Assembly (NCBI RefSeq): GCF_001029285.1
Contig: NZ_LDZY01000010.1
Coordinates: 124,001 to 188,000, forward strand
Length of the DNA: 64,000 nucleotides
Direction of reading: 5' to 3'
Source of the DNA: Desulfosporosinus acididurans
Lineage (GTDB): Bacteria; Bacillota; Desulfitobacteriia; Desulfitobacteriales; Desulfitobacteriaceae
A program made the position numbers and the translations under genes. Each line of letters opens with the position of its first letter. Position 1 is the first letter of the stretch. Below are positions 44,581-53,735 of the stretch, piece by piece. Under the pieces are notes generated by a model, which was not told the origin of the DNA, searched no databases, and worked only from the letters and a program-made list of their open reading frames with translations.

Positions 44581-45321
44581 TCAAGTGAGTGCGTGATTGG
44601 AAAATTTTTGATCCAGCCAATTAAGTAATTCTTGAGGGCTGTTTACGGTTAAACCATTATTGGTTTTTGCTTTTCTGACCAGAACTATATCCAAACCAAG
44701 CTCTAAAGCTGCCGAAATCTTTGTGTCTGTCCCTCCGGCGAGACCACTGTCGCGTGTTAGAACAATATCTGCGCCATAAAACTTAAAAAGGGCTTTATTA
44801 ATTTCTTTGGAAAATGGGCCTTGCATAGCCACAATATCCCGGGGATGTAAACCGGCTTCCCGACATTTTTGCACTAAATGCCCTTCGGGTAAAATTCTTG
44901 CCACGAGACGCACTGATTGGGCAAAAGAACTACTGGTAATTGATTGAAGCTGATGGCTTCCTGTTGTAATAAAGACGGTAATTGTCCGGTCTTTTAGCTT
45001 GCGCAAGGTGTTAATACGTTGCTCAAGCAGGACTAGAGCTTCTTCCCAATGGTAGACAGGGAAAATTAAAGGGCTGGAGGGAACTTTAGTTTCCGGCCGC
45101 TCTAAGCGGATAAAAGGAATGTTCAGTTCCTCGCACCGACGTCGTAAAGCAGTAAATTTACTGCTCACAGAAGGGTGACTTGCATCAATAACTAATGCTG
45201 GATGAGATGGCAGGGGAGTTTCTTCAGACCAGTATTGTCTCTGAATAACATCAATTTTTCTAGCGGTTAGCTGTGTATTTAATTCACGTGCTGCTGCAGA
45301 TTCCCCCAAAAGAATGATCAT
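44581..45321 (-). CDS. cbiJ: Precorrin-6A/cobalt-precorrin-6A reductase
   Basis: This 246-aa protein of the CobK/CbiJ family begins IILLGESAAARELNTQL, has LVIDASHPSVSSKF near residue 60 and RDIVAMQGPFSKEINKAL near 160, and ends with the LTRDSGLAGGTDTKISAALELG substrate/NADPH region. It reduces the macrocycle during cobalamin synthesis. It lies 47 bp downstream of a Co/Ni permease gene on the same strand, under a cobalamin riboswitch. Other cob/cbi genes are not in the window. Confidence 0.9.
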   Translation of the reverse strand: MIILLGESAAARELNTQLTARKIDVIQRQYWSEETPLPSHPALVIDASHPSVSSKFTALRRRCEELNIPFIRLERPETKVPSSPLIFPVYHWEEALVLLEQRINTLRKLKDRTITVFITTGSHQLQSITSSSFAQSVRLVARILPEGHLVQKCREAGLHPRDIVAMQGPFSKEINKALFKFYGADIVLTRDSGLAGGTDTKISAALELGLDIVLVRKAKTNNGLTVNSPQELLNWLDQKFSNHALT

Positions 45322-45368
45322 GTTTGTTAACCTCCGTTAGTGATCAATAGCAATAGCGCGAAGGGGAA

Positions 45369-46391
45369 TTAATTCAGGCAATTTTCTAAATCCATAACTT
45401 TCCATATGATATAGGAAACTGCCCAAGTAATAACAAAAAGACCGACAAGTATGTAACCGATAGAACCAAAGTTGAGACTTTGGATCCAGACCCAAAAACT
45501 GCTATGATAACCCAGCTTGGTTGAGAGTATCTGAGCAAGTTCAATAATACCAATGACGAGGGCGGCAATAACCGATAAACCTGTAACCGAAAGATTATAA
45601 TAAATTTTGCGCAGAGGGGTAGAAAAAGCCCAATGATATGCTGTCGTCATAAAAACCCCGTCTGCTGTATCCATCAAACTCATGCCTGCAGCAAATATAA
45701 CAGGCAGAGAAAGAATTGCTGTCATGGGCATGCCTTTAGTACCGAGTGTAGCAGAAATGGCCAGTAAAGCAACTTCCGAAGCTGTATCAAAACTAAGCCC
45801 GAAGAGAAAGCCTAAAGGATAAACATGCCAGCTTTTATTTATAAATCGATAGAGTGGTTTAAAAAAACGGCTTACGAATCCTCGATTCAATAAAAGTTCG
45901 TCAAGGTTTTCTTCGTCAAATTCACCTTGACGCATTCTCTTGAAAAAGCCAAAGATATCAAACCAAATGTAAAGATTAAACAGTCCTATAAGCAAAAGAA
46001 ATCCTCCGGCAACTGCGGTTCCTATTATACTGGCGAAATTTTGTATTTGGGGGATGTTTTGTTGTGCCCAATGCATAGAAACAGCAGTAATGATGGACAT
46101 GATACAGACAACGGTTGAATGACCAATCGAGAAGAAAAAGCCGACCCCCATAGGGTCTTGTTCTTGTTGAATCATTTTGCGAACTGTATTGTCTATGGCC
46201 GCAATATGGTCCGCATCAAAGGCATGACGCAGGCCTAAGGTATAGGCGAGAAAAGCAAATCCCAGTAACTGAGGAAATTGTTTTAAATTTAATAGCAGCA
46301 TGATTATACCTAGCAAGTGTATACCAGTCACAGAAACTCCATAAGGAAGCCAGCGGTGACGATCCCAAATATCTTTGGCAGCGTTATTCAT
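45369..46391 (-). CDS. NiCoT-family cobalt/nickel permease
   Basis: This 340-aa integral membrane protein has the signature RHAFDADHIAAIDNTVRKM in helix 2 and the second family motif FLFGLSFDTASEVALLAIS, together diagnostic of HoxN/NixA/NicT permeases. About eight membrane helices are visible. Its gene is preceded by a cobalamin riboswitch with terminator and followed by cbiJ, so cobalt is the likelier substrate. Motifs alone do not distinguish Co from Ni. Confidence 0.92.
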   Translation of the reverse strand: MNNAAKDIWDRHRWLPYGVSVTGIHLLGIIMLLLNLKQFPQLLGFAFLAYTLGLRHAFDADHIAAIDNTVRKMIQQEQDPMGVGFFFSIGHSTVVCIMSIITAVSMHWAQQNIPQIQNFASIIGTAVAGGFLLLIGLFNLYIWFDIFGFFKRMRQGEFDEENLDELLLNRGFVSRFFKPLYRFINKSWHVYPLGFLFGLSFDTASEVALLAISATLGTKGMPMTAILSLPVIFAAGMSLMDTADGVFMTTAYHWAFSTPLRKIYYNLSVTGLSVIAALVIGIIELAQILSTKLGYHSSFWVWIQSLNFGSIGYILVGLFVITWAVSYIIWKVMDLENCLN

Positions 46392-46450
46392 AGTCTCTCT
46401 CTCCTAATAAGTAATTCACTGCATTGTTCAACCGCGTCAGACAAAACGAA

Positions 46451-46476
46451 AAGCCCGTCTCCTAAGAGAAGGGCTT
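46451..46476 (-). terminator. Riboswitch expression-platform terminator
   Basis: AAGCCC...GGGCTT with inner TCTC/GAGA pairing, followed on the minus strand by TTCGTTTT. It lies between the cobalamin aptamer and the permease start, as expected for B12-dependent termination. Confidence 0.8.
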
Positions 46477-46524
46477 AAAGATAATACAAATATATACCCC
46501 CTAACATTCCCGTAGGTAGTTTGG

Positions 46525-46700
46525 CTTAAGAATAAGCAGGTCTCCTGGCTCAAGATCATTATCAACTCACGTCTTCCCAGGTTTGTCCCAGTGACATTGT
46601 GTGAATTGATTCCCTTTTACAGTGGCGGGCACCGCGTCAGCCTTTAACTGACTTTCCTTTTCAATCCTTTTCCCTCAGGAAGGGATCACTTATTCCTAAC
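46525..46700 (-). ncRNA. Cobalamin (B12) riboswitch
   Basis: On the minus strand the aptamer landmarks appear in order: a GGTGCCCGCCACTG element (complement at about 46620-46633), GTCACTGGGA, CTGGGAAGACG, then GAGCCAGGAGACCTGC (complement 46536-46551). These are the conserved cores of adenosylcobalamin riboswitches. It controls the Co/Ni permease and cbiJ. Outer edges are approximate. Confidence 0.93.
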
Positions 46701-46807
46701 TATTTAGTTAATTCTAATAATAACATGAATGAAGTGATTTTGTACAGCAAGTTCATTAAATGTAAACCTTGTGTTATAGTTATAAAATCGGGGGTGAAAG
46801 TGTTTAA

Positions 46808-47959
46808 ATGATTAATCCGTTTTTCATTCTAATAGGAGTTGTTTTCTTTCTTGTCTATGGAGGAATTAATTATTATATCGGCCTGCGTGGCTGGCAAGCT
46901 TTATTTAGCTATGTCCCCTTTATTCCTCTAAAAGTTTATTGGCTTGTTTTTGGGCTGATTTCATTGTCCTATTTAATTGCCCGCTTTTTGCAAAAATATC
47001 TGCCGCAGGGGCTTTACGAAGGGTTAAATCTCATTGGGGCCTATTGGATGGCCTTTATGTTTTACTTTTTATTAATCATTGCTGCCATCGATCTCATGCG
47101 TTTAGTAAACTATAGTTTTCATCTTATTCCTCTGAAGGAGGGTCTAAATCCGGCTTTCGGATTGGCGATCTTCGTTCTTGTGCTGGGAATTGTAGGCTAC
47201 GGGGCCTGGAATGCGCGAAACCCGCGCATAAATCATTATGATATTACCATAGCCAAACAGGCGGGCTCGCTGAAACAATTGCATGTTGTGATGGTATCGG
47301 ATATCCATCTCGGTACGATCATTCATAATAGTTATCTTACTAAGATGGTTGGGATGATCAATCAATTGCAGCCTGACCTTGTACTGTTTGCGGGCGACGT
47401 ATTTGACGAGAATGTTGAAGCGGTTAATAAGCAGGAAATGACGGAAGCCTTTGAAAAATTGAAAGCTCAGTACGGGGCCTTTGCCGTGTTGGGCAATCAT
47501 GAGTATATTGGAGGAAATGCTGAAGAAGCCGTCAAATATTTGGAGGCAGCAGGTGTAAGAGTTTTGAAGGACAGCAGTCAGGAAATCGATGGAAGTTTCT
47601 ATTTAGTTGGCAGAGATGATCGATCCGGAGCTCGTTATAATGGGGTTCAGAGAAAATCTCTGCAGACCTTGCTTCAGGGAGTTAATCATTCTCTGCCTAT
47701 TATCGTTATGGATCATCAACCATTACAATTGGAGGAACCTGTTCAGCAAGGGGTTGACCTACAGCTGTCAGGTCATACTCATGCAGGACAGTTGTTTCCG
47801 ATTCGCTTAATTACTCGCCGAATCTTTGAAGACGATTGGGGCTACCTTAAAAAAGGAAACTTTCAACTCATCGTTTCCTCAGGATATGGAACTTGGGGCC
47901 CGCCGATTAGGTTGGGAAATACGCCTGAAATTGTAGATATCACTATTAAGTTTAAGTAG
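46808..47959 (+). CDS. Membrane-anchored metallophosphoesterase
   Basis: This 383-aa protein has four hydrophobic N-terminal helices (residues 1-150) and a calcineurin-like phosphoesterase domain. The metal motifs are VSDIHLG, FAGDVFD, GNHEYIGG and SGHTHAGQLFP, all complete. It resembles YaeI/YkuE-type proteins, which hydrolyse phosphodiesters or lipid phosphates at the membrane. A GGGGGTGAAAG site precedes the ATG. It is monocistronic and diverges from the B12-regulated operon. The substrate is unknown. Confidence 0.9.
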   Translation: MINPFFILIGVVFFLVYGGINYYIGLRGWQALFSYVPFIPLKVYWLVFGLISLSYLIARFLQKYLPQGLYEGLNLIGAYWMAFMFYFLLIIAAIDLMRLVNYSFHLIPLKEGLNPAFGLAIFVLVLGIVGYGAWNARNPRINHYDITIAKQAGSLKQLHVVMVSDIHLGTIIHNSYLTKMVGMINQLQPDLVLFAGDVFDENVEAVNKQEMTEAFEKLKAQYGAFAVLGNHEYIGGNAEEAVKYLEAAGVRVLKDSSQEIDGSFYLVGRDDRSGARYNGVQRKSLQTLLQGVNHSLPIIVMDHQPLQLEEPVQQGVDLQLSGHTHAGQLFPIRLITRRIFEDDWGYLKKGNFQLIVSSGYGTWGPPIRLGNTPEIVDITIKFK

Positions 47960-48024
47960 TCCAGTTGTTAACTGAATGAAGTTTCTTGGCAGATGACCGG
48001 ATTTCTCTGAAAAGGGGGCAGATG

Positions 48025-48711
48025 ATGGCTAGGGAAGGCAGAAGCTTAGTGGAAGATGTCGCGGAAGACATCCTGGCAATGATTACTATCGACAAAAAAT
48101 TTTCAGCAGGGGATAAGCTTCCCAATGAGAATGAGCTTGCAGGAAAATTACAAGTGAGTCGTACGACACTGCGAGAAGCTATTCGCATCTTAATTGCTCA
48201 TAATGTTTTGGAAATCCAGCGTGGTAAAGGAACTTATGTCAAAGACAACCTGGATTTGAACAAGGCATATGGCTTAAAAGAGCTTTCTGCATTTAAACCA
48301 GATATCCAAGATCTCTACGAAATGCGGCTTATTTTTGAACCCCAATCAGCCTATTATGCCGCAAAACGTGCGACTGATAAAGAACTTGAGCGAATTTTGT
48401 ATTATGGCAAGTTAGAGGAAGAACTGATCATTAAAAAAGAAGATCGAACTGAAGTTGAACAGGCCTTTCATCAAGCCATTGCTAAAGCGACCCATAATGA
48501 GTTTATGAATCAACTGATGCCTGTTCTTTACCAAGCTATCAACAAAGGAGTTCCTTTGTCGGATACCAATGAAGAAATGGTTCGCAATACGCTAAATGAC
48601 CATCGCATGATTATGGAATTTTTGGCAGCTCGAGATGCTGAGGGAGCTAAAACTGCTATGAAGCTGCATATTATTCATGCTATGAGAGGTTTTGGATTTG
48701 TGGAAGATTAA
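48025..48711 (+). CDS. FadR-subfamily GntR regulator (FCD domain)
   Basis: This 228-aa protein has a winged helix (LPNENELAGKLQVSRTTLREAIRIL, then NVLEIQRGKGTYV) and an FCD ligand domain with the helical pattern LYEMRLIFEPQSAYYAAKRA and metal-binding His such as HQAIAKATHN and HIIHAMRGF. Such regulators sense small carboxylic acids. AAAGGGGG upstream supports this ATG over an upstream TTG. The next gene, ilvD, has an inverted repeat over its -10 box that could be its operator. The effector could be an acid related to branched-chain or sugar-acid metabolism. Confidence 0.88.
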   Translation: MAREGRSLVEDVAEDILAMITIDKKFSAGDKLPNENELAGKLQVSRTTLREAIRILIAHNVLEIQRGKGTYVKDNLDLNKAYGLKELSAFKPDIQDLYEMRLIFEPQSAYYAAKRATDKELERILYYGKLEEELIIKKEDRTEVEQAFHQAIAKATHNEFMNQLMPVLYQAINKGVPLSDTNEEMVRNTLNDHRMIMEFLAARDAEGAKTAMKLHIIHAMRGFGFVED

Positions 48712-48745
48712 ACATAGTTTCGAACTTGTTTTCTGAGATTTATCC

Positions 48746-48778
48746 AATCGTAAGACTCCCACTTCTGCAAGTGGGAGT
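48746..48778 (+). repeat. Dispersed hairpin element, copy 3 (one end only)
   Basis: AATCGTAAGACTCCCACTT and the arm AAGTGGGAGT with loop CTGC match the first hairpin of the copy at 20629 apart from the loop. The rest of the element is absent. It lies between the GntR gene and ilvD. Confidence 0.6.
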
Positions 48779-48840
48779 TGTTCTCATACCTTGTTTTAAT
48801 GATAGAGAAAAAGAATTTTTGAGAAGTATTATTTCGCCAA

Positions 48841-48874
48841 TAGACATTAGACATCATGCAAGATATAATGATGT
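48841..48874 (+). promoter_or_regulatory. ilvD promoter with inverted repeat over -10
   Basis: TAGACA (48841-48846) and TATAAT (48864-48869) are 17 bases apart. ACATCAT (48851-48857) and ATGATGT (48868-48874) form a perfect 7-bp inverted repeat across the -10 box. The upstream GntR-family regulator is a likely ligand-controlled repressor of this site (inference). Confidence 0.6.
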
Positions 48875-48904
48875 TACACAACCTAAAAGAGAGAGGTGTT
48901 CAAA

Positions 48905-50566
48905 ATGAATAGTGATGCAGTAACAAAGACTGTGCCTCATCGTGCCTTGTTTCATGCCCTAGGTTTAACCAATGAGGAAATGGAAAGGCCGTTAATTGGC
49001 ATTGTCAGTTCGAAGAATGATATCGTTCCAGGGCATATGAATCTGGATAAGATTGTAGATGCGGTCAAGCTGGGTGTCGCTATGGCCGGAGGTACTCCTC
49101 TTGTTTTCCCGGCAATTGCTGTCTGCGACGGACTCGCCATGGGACATCAAGGAATGAAGTACTCCCTTGTCACTCGAGAATTAATCGCTGATTCTACGGA
49201 AGCGATGACTCTGGCTCATGCTTTTGATGCCTTGGTCATGGTCCCAAACTGTGATAAGAATGTTCCCGGATTGTTAATGGCTGCAGCGCGGTTGAATATA
49301 CCAACCATCTTTGTCAGCGGCGGGCCAATGCTGGCAGGAATTGTTGATGGGCAGAAAACAAGTTTTTCCAGCGTTTCGGAAGCCGTCAGTGAATTTCAAG
49401 CTGGGAAAATTTCTAAGGAAAAATTACTGGAATATGAAAATAAAGCTTGTCCGACTTGTGGTTCCTGTTCTGGCATGTATACCGCTAACAGCATGAACTG
49501 TTTAACAGAAGTATTAGGGATGGGACTTCGAGGCAATGGGACGATCCCGGCGGTTTATTCTGAGAGGATTCAGCTTGCTAAATATGCCGGGATGCAGATT
49601 ATGGAGCTCCTGAAAAAGAATATTCGGCCGAGAGACATTATGACCGAAGATGCTTTTAGAAACGCCTTGACTCTTGATATGGCTCTGGGCTGCAGTACGA
49701 ATAGTATGCTGCATCTTCCGGCCATTGCTCATGAATGTGGCGTTAAATTAAACGTAGATATCGCTAATGAAATTAGTGATCGAACTCCGAATCTCTGCCA
49801 TCTTGCACCTGCCGGTCATACCTACATCGAAGAACTTCATGAGGCAGGCGGTATTTATGCGGTAATGAATGAAGTTAACAAACTCGGTTTGCTCAAAACA
49901 GATTTGCTCACCTGTACTGGTAAGACTGTTGGCGAGAATATTGATGGCTGCATTAACAAGAATACAGAGGTCATTAGGTCTGCTGAAAATCCCTATAGCA
50001 AAACGGGAGGGATTGCTGTCTTAAAAGGTAATCTGGCTCCGGATTCTTGTGTTGTCAAACGTTCCGCAGTGGCTCCTGATATGTTGAAACATGAAGGGCC
50101 GGCTAAAGTCTTTGATTGCGAAGAGGACGCAATGCTCGCTATTACAACGGGTAAGATTGTTGCCGGTGATGTGGTTGTCATTCGTTACGAAGGACCGAAG
50201 GGCGGTCCGGGAATGCGGGAAATGTTAAATCCCACCTCTGCTATTATGGGAAGCGGACTCGGCGAAAGTGTTGCTCTGATTACTGATGGACGTTTCAGTG
50301 GTGCAACGCGAGGGGCAGCCATCGGTCACGTTTCTCCTGAAGCAGCAGTTGGAGGAAATATCGCTTTAATCGAGGACGGAGACATTATCCAAATTGACAT
50401 TATGGCCAATAAAATCAACGTTAACCTCAGCGAGGATGAACTGGCAATGCGCAGAGCTAAATGGGTGCCGAGACAGCCAAAAATTACGACTGGATTCCTG
50501 GCCCGCTATGCCGGAATGGTTACGTCCGGCAACAGAGGTGCAGTTTTAGAACTTCCTAAGCAATAA
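48905..50566 (+). CDS. ilvD: Dihydroxy-acid dehydratase
   Basis: This 553-aa IlvD/EDD family enzyme has iron-sulfur ligand segments at NCDKNVPG and [18 protein letters not shown]. It also has [17 protein letters not shown] and a C-terminal [19 protein letters not shown]. It dehydrates dihydroxy acids in isoleucine and valine synthesis. The ATG with AGAGAGGTG upstream is preferred to one 9 bp earlier. It stands apart from other ilv genes and follows a GntR regulator, so it could also act on a sugar acid. Length favours IlvD over Edd. Confidence 0.92.
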   Translation: MNSDAVTKTVPHRALFHALGLTNEEMERPLIGIVSSKNDIVPGHMNLDKIVDAVKLGVAMAGGTPLVFPAIAVCDGLAMGHQGMKYSLVTRELIADSTEAMTLAHAFDALVMVPNCDKNVPGLLMAAARLNIPTIFVSGGPMLAGIVDGQKTSFSSVSEAVSEFQAGKISKEKLLEYENKACPTCGSCSGMYTANSMNCLTEVLGMGLRGNGTIPAVYSERIQLAKYAGMQIMELLKKNIRPRDIMTEDAFRNALTLDMALGCSTNSMLHLPAIAHECGVKLNVDIANEISDRTPNLCHLAPAGHTYIEELHEAGGIYAVMNEVNKLGLLKTDLLTCTGKTVGENIDGCINKNTEVIRSAENPYSKTGGIAVLKGNLAPDSCVVKRSAVAPDMLKHEGPAKVFDCEEDAMLAITTGKIVAGDVVVIRYEGPKGGPGMREMLNPTSAIMGSGLGESVALITDGRFSGATRGAAIGHVSPEAAVGGNIALIEDGDIIQIDIMANKINVNLSEDELAMRRAKWVPRQPKITTGFLARYAGMVTSGNRGAVLELPKQ

Positions 50567-50572
50567 GCACAA

Positions 50573-50680
50573 GTGAACTCGTTCAGCTAAAGCTGAACAT
50601 CGGATTAGCGGCGAAGGAGGACTATTCCTCACCTAAAGTTAACGAAGAACCCACCCCCACTGAGAAGTGGGGGTCTTAAA
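50573..50680 (-). repeat. Dispersed hairpin element, copy 4 (divergent middle)
   Basis: This 108-bp copy begins GTGAACTCGTTCAGCTAAAG with the TTCAGC/GCTGAA hairpin and ends with CCCCCACT-GAGA-AGTGGGGGTCTT. Both ends match the family, but the middle, with GGAGGACTATTCCTC, is unlike copies 1 and 2. It starts 7 bp after the ilvD stop. Confidence 0.65.
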
Positions 50681-50689
50681 AACTAGATA

Positions 50690-50735
50690 AAAAGCAACCA
50701 ACAGATCGCTTTAAGCGACTTGTTGGTTGCTTTTT
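50690..50735. terminator. Long bidirectional terminator after ilvD
   Basis: AAAAGCAACCAACA pairs with TGTTGGTTGCTTTT through an inner ATCGCT/AGCGAC stem. A T-run follows on both strands, so it can serve ilvD and the convergent ABC genes. Confidence 0.9.
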
Positions 50736-50772
50736 AATATCCTTTTACCGAGTTGATCAGAAAACTTTTTTG

Positions 50773-51528
50773 TTAATCAGTAAAATCAGCAAAAAACTGG
50801 GATAATACGCGTTCTTTTATGGCTCTGAGTTCCGGGTTTTCCAGAGAGCGGGGATATGGAAAAGGCAAAGAAATGACGTCTCCGATTCTGCCTGGATTTG
50901 AAGGCAGAATAATGATTTTCTGGCCGAGAGTTAACGCCTCATTGACATCATGGGTAACATGGATACAGGTCTTATGGGTCCTTTGCCACAAGTGAAGGAA
51001 GTCTGTCAATAGTTTACTACGGGTCAGGGCATCAAGGGCTGAGAAGGGTTCATCTAAGAGCAAGATGGCAGGATCTACAGCCAGGGCGCGGGCAATAGCG
51101 GCTCTTTGAGCCATGCCGCCTGATAATTGGCTGGGCCAAGCCCTGGCAAAACCTGTAAGTCCAACCATTTCCATGAGGTCTGCAACGGTTTTATAGTTTA
51201 ATTCTCTAGACATACGCCCTTTTATGCCGAAGGCAATATTCTCCTCTAAGGTCAGCCAAGGAAATAGGCGGGGTTCTTGGAACACCATTCCTCGTTCTCT
51301 TCCCGTATCCTTAAGAGCCTGGCCATTAAGAATGATCTCTCCTGAAGTTTGTTTTTCCAGTCCGGCAATAATTCTGAGAAGGGTTGTTTTTCCACAGCCG
51401 CTTTTGCCAATAATGCAAATCAATTCACCGGAGGCTACTTCAAAGCTAAGGTCCCTTAAGGCCCAAATCTGCTCGGAACCTATTGTATAATTCTTGCTGA
51501 TTTCTTTGAGTTCTAAAAAGGCTGCCAT
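50773..51528 (-). CDS. ABC transporter ATPase, SsuB/TauB-like
   Basis: This 251-aa ATPase has Walker A GKSGCGKTT, signature LSGGMAQRAAIARAL and Walker B LLLDEPFSALDALT. The family-specific GMVFQEPRLFPWLTLEENIAFG is of the nitrate/sulfonate/taurine importer type. It powers uptake with the permease gene, whose stop overlaps its start by 16 bp. Last gene of a three-gene minus-strand operon closed by a bidirectional terminator. Substrate is set by the binding protein. Confidence 0.92.
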   Translation of the reverse strand: MAAFLELKEISKNYTIGSEQIWALRDLSFEVASGELICIIGKSGCGKTTLLRIIAGLEKQTSGEIILNGQALKDTGRERGMVFQEPRLFPWLTLEENIAFGIKGRMSRELNYKTVADLMEMVGLTGFARAWPSQLSGGMAQRAAIARALAVDPAILLLDEPFSALDALTRSKLLTDFLHLWQRTHKTCIHVTHDVNEALTLGQKIIILPSNPGRIGDVISLPFPYPRSLENPELRAIKERVLSQFFADFTD

Positions 51529-52307
51529 TTAGGTACCTCGCGTCTCTCTTGTGTATCCCGCCAGGGTAAGAGCGTTTTTTCCAGCCGTAGAAATAGAAAA
51601 TCCAAAAATAAGCCGGTGAGTCCAATCATCAAGACTCCCGCAAGCATTAGATCGGGTTGAGCCAATTCTCGTCCTTCCTGAATGAGGTAACCAATTCCCT
51701 TGGAGGCTCCAAGAAGTTCAGCAGCAACGAGTGAACGCCAACAAAAGCTCAGCCCAAGTCTCATTCCTACAAAGACAGAAGGAGCTGCAGAGGGAAGATA
51801 GACTCTGACAATAATTTGCCAGGGTGAGAGACCGAAGGTTGAAGCTACTTCTTTCAGTTTCGAGTCTGTGTTGGATATACCGTGCATAGTGTTCAGAAAT
51901 ATGGGAAAAAAACCAGAATAGGTGATAATGGAGATTTTAGATGTTTCATCAATTCCCAGCCAAAGAATGAACATGGGTATCCAGGCGATAGCTGGAATCT
52001 GCTGCAAGAAGTTTAAGAAGGGAGATAAGTAATCTTGGGCTCTTGGTACCAGACCTAACAAGAAGCCTAAGGGAAGGGCAAGAAAAAACGCCAGACCAAA
52101 ACCGCAGCCAACGCGGTAGAGGCTAGCGCTTAAATGTTTTAACAAAGTCCCATGATGGGCAAGGGCAAAAAGCTGGTCTATAATTCCCGAGGGTGGGGGA
52201 AGAAGGTAATTGTTGAGCCAGCCCATCTGACTGAATAATTGCCAAACAAGAACAAGGACAAAGGGGAGCAGTAAGGCCATCATTGTTTTTTTTAAGACGT
52301 TAGTCAT
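51513..52307 (-). CDS. ABC transporter permease, SsuC/TauC-like
   Basis: This 264-aa protein has about six membrane helices. It also has the cytoplasmic EAA-type loop LKEVASTFGLSPWQIIVRVYLPSAAPSVFVGMRLGL, seen here in two parts, that docks the ATPase. Family members import aliphatic sulfonates, taurine, nitrate or thiamine precursors. It lies between the ATPase and binding-protein genes, with 39 bp to the latter. No feature fixes the substrate. Confidence 0.9.
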   Translation of the reverse strand: MTNVLKKTMMALLLPFVLVLVWQLFSQMGWLNNYLLPPPSGIIDQLFALAHHGTLLKHLSASLYRVGCGFGLAFFLALPLGFLLGLVPRAQDYLSPFLNFLQQIPAIAWIPMFILWLGIDETSKISIITYSGFFPIFLNTMHGISNTDSKLKEVASTFGLSPWQIIVRVYLPSAAPSVFVGMRLGLSFCWRSLVAAELLGASKGIGYLIQEGRELAQPDLMLAGVLMIGLTGLFLDFLFLRLEKTLLPWRDTQERREVPKWQPF

Positions 52308-52346
52308 AGCAAATCGGTCTCCTCTGGATGAAGGAATGAAGATTCA

Positions 52347-53372
52347 TTACTTGGCAGGCAGGAAGTTTGGATCTACTAAATCGTTGACAAGTTTATTGAG
52401 ATCAACATTCGGCTGAAGCATACCCTGGCTTTGCAAAAACGTTGCGGATTTTAACAAGTCACCTTTTACCTGATCAAGACTCATAGAAAAGGAAAATTCG
52501 GGGTATAGAGCCTTAACAGCAGGAAGGGGCATTTTATTTTCGCTGGCGGTAAGAGTTAAGGCCTCGTTAAGATGGGATTGGGTCCAATTAAGCGAGGATT
52601 GATGGACGGCTAAATAGCGTTTAACGATGTCTGGATAGGCTGCTGCAAAATCACTGCGTACGGCAATAACGGATAAGCCGGGGATTAGTCCTTCAGCAGA
52701 TATTAATTTCTTTGCCTTGCCGGCGGCTACAGCCTTGGAGAGCAGGGGTTCCGGAAGTATGGTGGCATCGACCTGACCTGAGGCTAAGGCAGCGGCTCCC
52801 GCAGTGGAATCCATGTCGACAATTTCCAAATCTTGAGCTGTTAAATTTGCCTGTGCTAGGGCTCTAATTAACATCTCATGCAGCATGGTGCCTTTTTGCA
52901 GTGCAATTTTTTTCCCTTTGAGGTCTTGAATGGTTTTAATGTTTTCCTGAGGATTGACGACAAGACTAATTCCTTTGGGAAAGCGGGAATAGGCAGAAAT
53001 TATTTTAAGGTCATTCCCGTGAGCTTTTGCTAAAATTACTGAGACATAGTTAAGGCTATTGGCAAAATCAAGAGACTTGGAGGCCAGGGCTTCGAGTTGA
53101 TTGCTCGGGTCTGAAAGATCATGCCACTGAAACTTAATGCCGTCTTTAGAAAACTCTTGTTCAAAAAGCTGTTTATTTTTGGCGACAATAGATGGAACAT
53201 TAATAGGCCGACTGACATAAGAGGCATTGATTACTTGGGGCTTTTTCGCGGGGGTATTGCTTGTCGTTTGTTTCGCAGCAGAACAGCCGCTGAGAATTGT
53301 TGTGCTTACAAGAAAGAGAAAGCTTAAGAGAATTATAACTATAGATTTAGACCGAACCGTAGTAATCACCAT
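52347..53372 (-). CDS. ABC transporter substrate-binding lipoprotein, SsuA-like
   Basis: This 341-aa protein has a lipoprotein signal peptide (IVIILLSFLFLVSTTILSGC, lipobox Cys near residue 30). A two-lobed NMT1/SsuA-type domain follows, with IKTIQDLKGKKIALQKGT, the usual entry to lobe 1, and VDATILPEPLLSKAV. It captures the solute outside the membrane. Aliphatic sulfonate, taurine or nitrate are typical ligands. No thiamine or sulfate riboswitch is visible upstream. The start has a poor ribosome site (GTCAGG immediately before the ATG), so it is uncertain. Confidence 0.88.
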   Translation of the reverse strand: MVITTVRSKSIVIILLSFLFLVSTTILSGCSAAKQTTSNTPAKKPQVINASYVSRPINVPSIVAKNKQLFEQEFSKDGIKFQWHDLSDPSNQLEALASKSLDFANSLNYVSVILAKAHGNDLKIISAYSRFPKGISLVVNPQENIKTIQDLKGKKIALQKGTMLHEMLIRALAQANLTAQDLEIVDMDSTAGAAALASGQVDATILPEPLLSKAVAAGKAKKLISAEGLIPGLSVIAVRSDFAAAYPDIVKRYLAVHQSSLNWTQSHLNEALTLTASENKMPLPAVKALYPEFSFSMSLDQVKGDLLKSATFLQSQGMLQPNVDLNKLVNDLVDPNFLPAK

Positions 53373-53592
53373 CCTGACTTCGTTTGTTTTTGTGTCTTGT
53401 TCTTAAAGGCACTAATTCAATAATAGCATTTATTCGTCGATAATCCAGATAAAATTTGGATAAACATCTATATTTAGGGGTATTTTACGTTTACCGTTCC
53501 ATGGCTTCAGAGACACTTTGCCAAGGGTTATGTGTAATGACATGGCTAGCGGTTCAAATCAGGGATGTGGTTTGACTTTTGAAGCTTTGAGA

Positions 53593-53648
53593 TTGACAAA
53601 ACCAAAACTTATGATATTATAAAAAAATAAGTGAGTAATCACTCATTT
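53593..53648 (+). promoter_or_regulatory. TetR promoter and operator
   Basis: TTGACA (53593-53598) and TATTAT (53615-53620), 16 bases apart, form a good promoter. TGAGT-AATC-ACTCA (53632-53645), overlapping AGTGA-GTAA-TCACT, covers the likely start of transcription. TGAGTGA-type palindromes are usual TetR operators. The remaining 53373-53592 gap is AT-rich with nothing else clear. Confidence 0.7.
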
Positions 53649-53735
53649 AGATATACGAAACAATATATCGGAAACGAGTGTAACTTTTAAATTTAACTAA
53701 CTTTTGATTTTAATAGAAGGGAGTAGTAAGCAGAT

